A stretch of 5,150 bases of DNA, from the NCBI GenBank assembly GCA_021801945.1, contig JAKABE010000272.1, positions 1-5,150 of the forward strand. Direction: 5' to 3'. Every line of letters begins with the position of its first letter. Position 1 is the first letter of the stretch. Source of the DNA: Acidobacteriota bacterium. GTDB lineage: Bacteria; Acidobacteriota; Terriglobia; Terriglobales; Acidobacteriaceae. Positions 1 through 5,150 of this stretch are shown here, one piece after another. The position numbers and the translations under genes were made by a program. Under the pieces are notes generated by a model that was given only the letters and a program-made list of their open reading frames with translations, did no database searches and was not told the DNA's origin.

Positions 1-1103
1 TGATGACGGCCTGGGGCAATATTGACCTGGCCGTGGAGTGCCTCAAGCGCGGAGCACGCGACTTTATCCAGAAACCATGGGAGAACGAGCGCCTGCTTTC
101 GCTGGTGCGCGTGCACGCTGAGCTGCATCAGGCCTTGCGCCGCGCCCGTCAGCTCGAACTGGAAAACCGCCTGCTGCGCGCCGAGGGTTTGCCGGAGTTC
201 GTGGCCGGCGCCGCCTCCATGCGCCCGGTCCTCGACCTGATTGCGCAGGTGGGACCGTCGGACGCCAACGTGCTCATCACCGGGGAGCATGGCACGGGCA
301 AGGAGATTGTCGCACAGCTGTTGCACGCCGCCTCGCCGCGCGCGCGTATGCCGCTGGTGGCCGTAAACGCCGGCGGCCTGCCTGAAGGAACCTTCGAGAG
401 CGAGATCTTCGGCCACATCAAGGGCGCTTTTACCGATGCGCGCAGCGACCGCGTGGGCCGCTTCGAGCTGGCCAACGGCGGAACCCTTTTCCTCGACGAA
501 ATCGCCAATGTCCCCTTGCGCCAGCAGGCCAAGCTGCTGCGTGTGTTGGAGACGGGCGAGCTGGAGCGCGTGGGCTCGTCGCAGACGCGGCGCGTGGATG
601 TGCGTGTGCTTTGCGCCACCAACGCCCAACTGGACGAAGAGGTCAAGGCCGGTAACTTCCGCGAGGATCTGCTCTTCCGGATCAACACGGTGGAGATTCA
701 CCTGCCCGCACTGCGCGACCGGCGCGAGGATATTCCGCTGCTGGCCCAGCACTTTCTGGGCCGCACCCGAACCCGCTACCGCAAGCAGATCACGGGCTTT
801 TCCCCGGCGGCGATGCGGCAGTTGATGCAGTACGCCTGGCCCGGCAACGTGCGCGAGTTGGAGCACGCCGTGGAGCGCGCCGTGCTGCTCTGCCGTGGCG
901 AGGAGATTGACGCCGCCGACCTGGGCATGACCCCGGCGCGCGCGCCGGCGCCGTCTTTTGAGACGATGAGCATCGGCGAGGTGGAGTCCACGCTCATCCG
1001 CAAGGTTCTGCGCCGCTCGGGCGGCAATATCTCGCAGGCCGCTGAGGCGCTGGGCTTGAGCCGCGCCGCGCTTTACCGGCGCATGGAAAAGTATGGCCTA
1101 TGA
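1..1103 (+). CDS. Sigma-54-dependent response regulator, NtrC family (5' end missing)
   Basis: Bacterial enhancer-binding protein that, when phosphorylated by a partner kinase, uses ATP hydrolysis to open sigma-54 promoters. The reading frame is already open at the left edge, so the ATG at 3 is internal. Counting from that Met, residues 1-32 are the end of a receiver domain, with the conserved Thr2 and the Lys24-Pro pair; the phospho-acceptor Asp lies outside the window. A coiled linker (about 33-62) leads to the AAA+ domain: Walker A GEHGTGKE (94-101), the sigma-54-contacting loop GAFTDA (141-146), Walker B GGTLFLDE (159-166), sensor I ATN (205-207), arginine-finger region FREDLLFR (219-226) and sensor II WPGNVREL (279-286). 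A Fis-type helix-turn-helix (about 342-363) ends the protein. The stop overlaps the start of the histidine kinase gene, which points to cotranscription. GAFTDA in place of the usual GAFTGA is a known kind of variant. The family is certain; the target genes are unknown. Confidence 0.95.
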   Translation, partial: MTAWGNIDLAVECLKRGARDFIQKPWENERLLSLVRVHAELHQALRRARQLELENRLLRAEGLPEFVAGAASMRPVLDLIAQVGPSDANVLITGEHGTGKEIVAQLLHAASPRARMPLVAVNAGGLPEGTFESEIFGHIKGAFTDARSDRVGRFELANGGTLFLDEIANVPLRQQAKLLRVLETGELERVGSSQTRRVDVRVLCATNAQLDEEVKAGNFREDLLFRINTVEIHLPALRDRREDIPLLAQHFLGRTRTRYRKQITGFSPAAMRQLMQYAWPGNVRELEHAVERAVLLCRGEEIDAADLGMTPARAPAPSFETMSIGEVESTLIRKVLRRSGGNISQAAEALGLSRAALYRRMEKYGL

Positions 1104-2544
1104 GCGGAGCAAGCGGCGCCTTTCGGCAATGGGCCGGTTGCGGCTCTATAGCCTGCTCCTGGCGCTGCCTGGGCTTTTTCTAGCTGGTCTCCTCTTCTAT
1201 TTGCGGCATATCTCTCTGGCGCCCGCTTTGCTGCTCAGTGCCTGCCTGCTGATCTATCTCGCGCTGGTGGCCACGGCCCTTGAGGAAGGTATTGTGCTCC
1301 GCTTGCAGACCTTGGCCAACGTGGTTTCAGGGCTGCGCGAAGGCGACTTTTCCATGCGAGCACGCCAAGCCAATGCACGAGATGCGATGGGAGAACTGGC
1401 TGCGGAGGTGAATGCGCTGGCCAATTTGATGGATAAGCAGCAGGTGCGATCCTTGGAAGCCACGGCGCTGCTGGTGCGTATCCTCGAAGTGATGCAGTCG
1501 CCGCTGTTCGCCTTCGACCGGGAAGCCAGGCTGCAACTGGTCAACGACGCCGGTCTGAAACTCCTTGGCGTGTCGTATAGCCGCTGTTACCGCCGCCATG
1601 CGCGGGAATTGGGACTCGAAGATCTGCTGGCCGCGCCCGACCAATCCATCCATTCCCTTGCGTCTGGGCCCTTTGCCGCTAGGCCGGCGCGCTGGTTGCT
1701 TCGCAAGGCCGCTTTCCGCCAGGACGGCGCACCGCACACGCTCCTGCTCCTGGCCGACGTAAGCCAGCCGCTCCAGGAAGAGGAACGGCTGGCCTGGAAG
1801 CGCCTCATCCGCGTGCTGGGCCACGAGCTGTCGAACTCGCTGGCGCCCATCAAGTCGATCGCCGGAAGCCTGTTAGAGCGCGTTGATAGCCTTGAGGGCC
1901 AAGAAACCACCCTCGGCGATTTTCGCCGCGGCTTGGGGATTGTGGAGAGCCGCGCCGACACGCTGCATCGCTTTGTGCAGTCCTATCGGGCGCTGGCGCA
2001 GTTGCCGCCGCCGCGGCTGCGCATGGTGGATTTCGGACCGCTTTTGGATCGTGTGGCGCTGCTTGAGCAGCGCTTGCCTGTCGCGCTCGATCCAGGGCCT
2101 CCGGTCACGCTTAACGCCGATCCCGACCAGTTGGAACATATGTTTATCAACCTGCTGGCCAACGCCGTGGATGCTTCGCTGGAGCGGTTGCAGAGCGCGC
2201 CTGGATGCTCCGAAGGGGCGGAATTTGGCGTGGCTTCAGCGGCCGCCGATTCCGGCGCGGTTGCCGCCAACGGCACGCGGTTGGTGCGCGCTAGCTGGAA
2301 ACGTGCAGGAGCACAGCTGCTGGTTGTGATCGAGGACCGCGGCCTGGGCCTCGCCAATATCGAGAACCTGTTCGTGCCCTTCTATACCACCAAGGCCACG
2401 GGCAGCGGCGTGGGCTTGGCGCTGGCCCAGCAGATAGCCCGCGCGCACGGCGGTGACATTCAGCTCGTAAACCGCGAGGATGGCGAAGGCGCGCGCGCCA
2501 CCGTCCGGCTGCCGCTCGCGGCGGGCCAATCTGCGCCAGGGTAG
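1093..2544 (+). CDS. Membrane sensor histidine kinase, NtrY-like (HAMP-PAS-HisKA-HATPase)
   Basis: Inner-membrane histidine kinase of 483 residues, the likely partner of the response regulator it overlaps by 11 bases. Two hydrophobic helices (about 17-37 and 42-63) are separated only by RHIS, so there is essentially no periplasmic sensor domain. A HAMP-like linker (about 64-116) and a PAS-like domain (about 126-225) follow. The H-box reads GHELSNSLAPI with phospho-acceptor His244. The ATP-binding domain has an N-box with Asn353 and Asn357, a G1 motif DRGLGL (415-420), an F-box FVPFYTTK (427-434) and a G2 motif GSGVGL (437-442), so it should be catalytically competent. Between the N-box helix and the next strand lies a low-complexity Ala/Gly/Ser-rich stretch (about 364-396), longer than I expect for the family. 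The start at 1093 has a weak GGA five bases upstream; the Met at codon 13 (1129) is an alternative that keeps both helices. The signal is unknown. Confidence 0.93.
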   Translation: MAYERSKRRLSAMGRLRLYSLLLALPGLFLAGLLFYLRHISLAPALLLSACLLIYLALVATALEEGIVLRLQTLANVVSGLREGDFSMRARQANARDAMGELAAEVNALANLMDKQQVRSLEATALLVRILEVMQSPLFAFDREARLQLVNDAGLKLLGVSYSRCYRRHARELGLEDLLAAPDQSIHSLASGPFAARPARWLLRKAAFRQDGAPHTLLLLADVSQPLQEEERLAWKRLIRVLGHELSNSLAPIKSIAGSLLERVDSLEGQETTLGDFRRGLGIVESRADTLHRFVQSYRALAQLPPPRLRMVDFGPLLDRVALLEQRLPVALDPGPPVTLNADPDQLEHMFINLLANAVDASLERLQSAPGCSEGAEFGVASAAADSGAVAANGTRLVRASWKRAGAQLLVVIEDRGLGLANIENLFVPFYTTKATGSGVGLALAQQIARAHGGDIQLVNREDGEGARATVRLPLAAGQSAPG

Positions 2545-2592
2545 GGCGCGCCGCGTCGGTACCGCGCCAGGAACCGTCAAAGCGCGTGCTTT
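2545..2592. terminator. Convergent gap with hairpins, possible weak bidirectional terminator
   Basis: This short gap separates the 3' ends of the kinase (+) and the aminotransferase (-). GGCGCG at 2545-2550 pairs with CGCGCC at 2563-2568, with a nested CCG/CGG stem inside (2551-2553 with 2557-2559). A second small stem, AAAGC (2579-2583) with GCTTT (2588-2592), overlaps the aminotransferase stop codon. Neither is followed by a real T-run on either strand, so these are not textbook intrinsic terminators. Their place between convergent genes is the main support. Confidence 0.33.
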
Positions 2593-3784
2593 ACAAACTC
2601 CTCTGCGCCCATGCGTCGATGCGTTTCAGCGCCTCCATCAGGTTTTCCATGGAATTGGCCACGCTAAAGCGCAGAAAGCCTTCGCCGTACTGGCCGAAGG
2701 ATGCGCCGGATAGCGCCGCCACGCCCGATTCCTCCAGCAGCGCATTCGCCAGGCGCTTCGATTCCCAACCTGTGGCGGTGATATTGGCAAAGACGTAGAA
2801 TGCGCCCTTGGGCATCCGCGCACTGAAGCCTTTGATCTTGTTGATGCCATCCGCAAACGCGCGGCAGCGCCGTTCAAATTCTGCGCGCATGTGGTCCACC
2901 GCGCTCTGGCCGCCGCGCAGCGCCTCGATGCCGGCGATCTGCGTGAAGCTGGCCGTGCAGGAATTCGAGTTGGTCATCAGCCGCGTGATGTGCGCCGCCA
3001 GTTCGCTCCGCATTACGCCGTAGCCCATCCGCCAGCCGGTCATGGCGTAGGTCTTCGAAAAGCCGTCCAGCAGAATGGTCCGCTCGCGCATCGCCGCGAT
3101 GGACATGATCGAAAATGGCTCGCCCTCAAATTGCAGCCGGCTGTAGATTTCATCGGAGAGCACCATAATGTTGCGCCCTCCGATAGCCTCGGCGACCCGC
3201 TCAATCTCCGTGCGTCCCAGCACCCCGCCGGTGGGATTCTGCGGCGAATTCAGGATAATCAGCTTCGTGCGGTCCGTGATCAGCCCTGCCAATTCGTCCA
3301 CATCCATGGCGAAATCCCGGCTCTCGCGCAGCGGGATGGAAACCGGTGTGCCGCCAACGTAGTTGATCATCGATTCGTAAATGGGGAATCCTGGATTGGG
3401 ATAGATGACCTCGTCGCCCTCGTCCACCAGCGCCAGCATGGTGAAAAACAGGATGGGCTTGCCGCCCGGTGTCACCACTACCTCCTCGGGCGAAACCTCG
3501 ATGCTCCGCGTCCGGCCCACGTACTCAGCGATGACCTGGCGCAGTTCGGGCAGCCCCGCCGAGGGCCCGTAGTGGGTCCAACCCTGGCGCAGCGCATCAA
3601 CTGCCGCATCCACCACGTTGGCGGGAGTATTGAAGTCGGGCTCGCCGATCTCCAGATGAATGATGTTCTTGCCCTGGCGTTCCAGAGCCTTCGCTTTGCT
3701 GAGAACCTCAAACGCGGTCTCAGTGCCCAGCCGCGACATCCTGCTTGCCAGAAGCAACGGCTGTCCCACCGATGCGATCGTCAT
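2591..3784 (-). CDS. PLP-dependent class I/II aminotransferase (aspartate aminotransferase-like)
   Basis: Complete 397-residue fold-type I aminotransferase, the usual length for the COG0436 group. It should transfer the amino group of an amino acid to a 2-oxo acid such as 2-oxoglutarate, in the cytoplasm. Visible hallmarks are the substrate-side GEPDF (47-51), the cofactor-site segment NPTGG (183-187), Asp211 and Tyr214 in SDEIYS, the Schiff-base Lys244 in GFSKTYAMTGWR, and the carboxylate-binding Arg372 in FLRFS. The NSNSCTASFTQ stretch (272-282) is typical of one subgroup often labelled aspartate aminotransferase; the true substrate cannot be read from the sequence. The open frame extends 78 codons further upstream, but that extension is basic, Cys/Arg-rich and unlike the family. 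The ATG at 3784 has AGGAGG five bases upstream and gives the expected N-terminus, so it was chosen. The gene is divergent from the glutamate-semialdehyde dehydrogenase and convergent with the kinase. Confidence 0.95.
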   Translation of the reverse strand: MTIASVGQPLLLASRMSRLGTETAFEVLSKAKALERQGKNIIHLEIGEPDFNTPANVVDAAVDALRQGWTHYGPSAGLPELRQVIAEYVGRTRSIEVSPEEVVVTPGGKPILFFTMLALVDEGDEVIYPNPGFPIYESMINYVGGTPVSIPLRESRDFAMDVDELAGLITDRTKLIILNSPQNPTGGVLGRTEIERVAEAIGGRNIMVLSDEIYSRLQFEGEPFSIMSIAAMRERTILLDGFSKTYAMTGWRMGYGVMRSELAAHITRLMTNSNSCTASFTQIAGIEALRGGQSAVDHMRAEFERRCRAFADGINKIKGFSARMPKGAFYVFANITATGWESKRLANALLEESGVAALSGASFGQYGEGFLRFSVANSMENLMEALKRIDAWAQRSL

Positions 3785-3789
3785 GACCC

Positions 3790-3796
3790 CCTCCTT
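3790..3796 (-). promoter_or_regulatory. Strong Shine-Dalgarno of the aminotransferase
   Basis: On the minus strand AAGGAGG ends five bases before the ATG at 3784. It is a near-perfect anti-16S match at good spacing and decides the start against the 78-codon upstream extension of the frame. Confidence 0.85.
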
Positions 3797-3817
3797 TTGC
3801 CTTTGCCCCAACCGAAG

Positions 3818-3889
3818 AACCGGCAAAGCTGAATCGCGTTGCCGAGGACCATGGCAGCATGAATTATACAGACACGGCTTTTGCCGGTT
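3818..3889. repeat. Inverted repeat flanking the predicted aminotransferase promoter
   Basis: The + strand sequence AACCGGCAAA (3818-3827) returns as its exact reverse complement TTTGCCGGTT (3880-3889). The pairing continues inward for GC/GC (3828-3829 with 3877-3878) if one T at 3879 is bulged. The right arm is also a small palindrome on its own, CGGC-TTTT-GCCG (3875-3886), and the left arm is a near-palindrome of the same kind (CGGCAAAGCTG, 3821-3831). The arms lie on either side of the TATAAT at 3863-3868. This could be a paired operator for a dimeric regulator, or a stem in the DNA or RNA; which one is inference. Confidence 0.55.
3863..3868 (-). promoter_or_regulatory. Predicted -10 box of the aminotransferase promoter
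   Basis: The minus strand reads TATAAT exactly, preceded directly by TG, in a GC-rich background. Transcription would start near 3856 and leave a leader of about 70 bases. The hexamers 16-18 bases upstream (AAACCG, AAAACC, GAAAAC) do not resemble TTGACA, so the promoter would be weak or activator-dependent. The right arm of the inverted repeat sits in this spacer and -35 zone. Confidence 0.4.
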
Positions 3890-4047
3890 TTCTTCCCCCT
3901 TAGTGGCAGATTTACCTTCCCCGCGGCGGCAATCTTCCCATTGCGGGGCGCGAAAGGGCGGTGCGGGCACGATGACCCTTCTGCCGCAGCTTCGTTCATC
4001 CGCGTCTTTATCCGCCATTTCGCAATCTGGACTACACTGTGTCTGTT

Positions 4048-5150
4048 ATGACAACGGCAATCATTTCCAATTCCATCCAGGCGCGTTCGCCGCAAGGCGC
4101 CTTTGCGAACGAGCCGTTTGTCGATTTCAAGGCGCCGGAGAACGCGCGCGCTATGCGCGCGGCGCTGGACAAGGTGGCCGCGCAGTTAGGCCGCGAATAC
4201 GACCTGATTGTGGGTGGGCGCCGTCTCAAAACCAAAGACAAGATTCGCTCCATGAATCCGGCGCAACCCGCGCAGGTGGTGGGGGTGCATCAGAAAGCTG
4301 ATGCGGCACAGGTGGAGGGCGTGATGAACGCCGCCCTCCACGCCTTCGAGTCCTGGAGCCGGGTTCCAGCCGCGGAGAGGGCTGCGCTCCTGCTGGGTGC
4401 GGCGGAGATCGTCCGTCGGCGCAAGCTGGAGTTCGCGGCCTGGCTGGTCTACGAGGTGGGCAAAAACTGGGCCGAGGCCGACGCCGACGTAGGCGAGGCC
4501 ATCGACTTCCTTGAGTTTTACGCCCGCGAGGCGCTGCGGCTGGCCGCGGCTGTCCCGCCCATCCAGTTCCCCGGCGAGCGCGACGAGCTGTTCTATATTC
4601 CCTTGGGCGTGGGCGCGGTGATTCCGCCCTGGAACTTCCCGCTGGCCATCATGGCAGGCATGACTTCGGCAGCCGTCGTGACCGGAAACACCGTGGTTCT
4701 GAAGCCTTCGAGCGATGCCCCGACGATTGCCGCGAAGTTCGTGGAGGCGCTTGAGGAAGCCGGGCTGCCCGAAGGCGTGGTGAACTTCTGCCCCGGCTCC
4801 GGAGCCAGTTTTGGCAACGCTATTGTCGAGCATCCCAAGACCCGTTTCATTGCCTTCACCGGCTCCAAGGCCGTGGGCCTGGAAATTCACGCCCGTGCCG
4901 CCTGCACCCAGCCCGGTCAGATCTGGATCAAGCGCACCATTCTGGAGATGGGCGGCAAGGACCCCATTCTGGTGTGCGCCGATGCGGACCTGGACGCAGC
5001 CCTCGACGGAGTGGTGGCCTCGGCCTACGGATTCAGCGGGCAAAAGTGCTCGGCCTGCTCGCGCGCCATCGTCGAGGCGCCCGTCTACGACATCTTTGTG
5101 GAGCGGCTGCGGGAGCGCGTCGCCCGCCTGACCGTAGGCGACCCCCCAGC
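4048..5150 (+). CDS. rocA: L-glutamate gamma-semialdehyde (P5C) dehydrogenase, RocA type (3' end missing)
   Basis: NAD(P)-dependent aldehyde dehydrogenase that oxidises glutamate gamma-semialdehyde, the open form of 1-pyrroline-5-carboxylate, to glutamate, the last step of proline and arginine/ornithine breakdown in the cytoplasm. The first 367 codons are visible and the frame is open at the right edge; the family is about 515 residues, so roughly the last 150 are missing. Visible motifs are PPWNFP (193-198, oxyanion Asn196), the cofactor-site VVLKPSS (216-222, Lys219), FTGSKAVG (270-277), LEMGGKDP with the general base Glu300, and GFSGQKCSACSR with the nucleophile Cys334. The N-terminal NEPFVDF and the PGQIWIKR stretch are characteristic of the stand-alone RocA/PruA form, with no proline dehydrogenase domain in front. 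No Shine-Dalgarno precedes the ATG at 4048, but this start gives the expected N-terminus. Other symbols in use are pruA and putC. Divergent from the aminotransferase. Confidence 0.93.
   Translation, partial: MTTAIISNSIQARSPQGAFANEPFVDFKAPENARAMRAALDKVAAQLGREYDLIVGGRRLKTKDKIRSMNPAQPAQVVGVHQKADAAQVEGVMNAALHAFESWSRVPAAERAALLLGAAEIVRRRKLEFAAWLVYEVGKNWAEADADVGEAIDFLEFYAREALRLAAAVPPIQFPGERDELFYIPLGVGAVIPPWNFPLAIMAGMTSAAVVTGNTVVLKPSSDAPTIAAKFVEALEEAGLPEGVVNFCPGSGASFGNAIVEHPKTRFIAFTGSKAVGLEIHARAACTQPGQIWIKRTILEMGGKDPILVCADADLDAALDGVVASAYGFSGQKCSACSRAIVEAPVYDIFVERLRERVARLTVGDPP

Larger units (their letters stand above)
3785..4047. other. Divergent intergenic region between aminotransferase and dehydrogenase
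   Basis: This 263-base region must hold the promoters of both divergent genes. It contains the aminotransferase Shine-Dalgarno, a minus-strand TATAAT and a bracketing inverted repeat (listed separately). It also holds an interrupted hairpin: CCCC (3919-3922) plus GCAAT (3929-3933) pair with ATTGC (3940-3944) plus GGGG (3945-3948) around the loop CTTCCC. I saw no sigma-54 -24/-12 pair (TGGC-N8-TTGC type), which argues against direct activation by the regulator at the left of the window. No small protein gene with family-like content is apparent. Confidence 0.7.

Noticed and set aside
289..303. TGGCAC resembling the -24 half of a sigma-54 promoter
   Set aside because: No TTGC follows at the right spacing, and it encodes the Walker A motif of the response regulator.
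149..688. 179-codon open frame on the - strand opposite the response regulator
   Set aside because: Ser/Arg-rich translation without family resemblance, antisense to the AAA+ domain.
2891..3832. 313-codon open frame on the + strand opposite the aminotransferase
   Set aside because: It is antisense to a gene with all catalytic motifs, and its translation is His/Arg/Gln-rich with no recognisable family. Long antisense frames are expected from GC-rich codon bias.
3839..3870. Possible + strand sigma-70 promoter (TTGCCG at 3839-3844 with ATTATA at 3863-3868) for the dehydrogenase
   Set aside because: The -10 match is poor on this strand and the leader would be about 170 bases; the same bases make a perfect TATAAT on the other strand.
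3785..4018. 78-codon N-terminal extension of the aminotransferase
   Set aside because: The extension is Cys/Arg-rich and unlike any aminotransferase N-terminus or clear signal peptide, and the strong Shine-Dalgarno at 3790-3796 supports the ATG at 3784. The TATAAT and the inverted repeat also lie within it.
4186..5043. 285-codon open frame on the - strand opposite the dehydrogenase
   Set aside because: The translation is Gly/His-rich with no recognisable domain and lies wholly over conserved dehydrogenase sequence, including the catalytic motifs. It is a shadow frame.

Overview
The window is high-GC bacterial chromosomal DNA with four protein-coding genes, two of them cut by the window edges, and almost no empty space. 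No RNA genes, insertion sequences, CRISPR arrays or phage genes were seen. The gene set (an NtrC/NtrY-like two-component pair, a COG0436-type aminotransferase and a RocA-type glutamate-semialdehyde dehydrogenase) and the GC-rich codon use fit a soil-type Gram-negative such as an acidobacterium or a proteobacterium. This taxonomic guess is from gene resemblance only and is not proven by the sequence.

Left part (1-2544, + strand): the end of a sigma-54-activating response regulator (tail of the receiver domain, complete AAA+ domain, Fis-type helix-turn-helix) overlaps by 11 bases a membrane histidine kinase (two adjacent transmembrane helices, HAMP, PAS, HisKA, HATPase). They are almost certainly cotranscribed and act as a cognate pair. 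The kinase has practically no periplasmic domain, so its signal probably comes from the membrane or the cytoplasm. The genes they control are not visible here.

Middle (2545-3784): a 46-base convergent gap with GC-rich hairpins, then on the minus strand a complete 397-residue fold-type I PLP aminotransferase with a strong Shine-Dalgarno that fixes its start.

Right part (3785-5150): a 263-base divergent intergenic region, then a + strand RocA/PruA-type L-glutamate gamma-semialdehyde (1-pyrroline-5-carboxylate) dehydrogenase that runs off the right edge with all visible catalytic residues intact. The intergenic region carries a perfect TATAAT on the minus strand bracketed by a 10-bp perfect inverted repeat, the most notable unexplained structure in the window. 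The two divergent enzymes both touch the glutamate node (transamination, and the last step of proline/arginine breakdown), so shared control is plausible but unproven.

Overall this looks like ordinary core-metabolism and signalling DNA. I found no convincing undescribed system; the findings are small regulatory and domain-level points.
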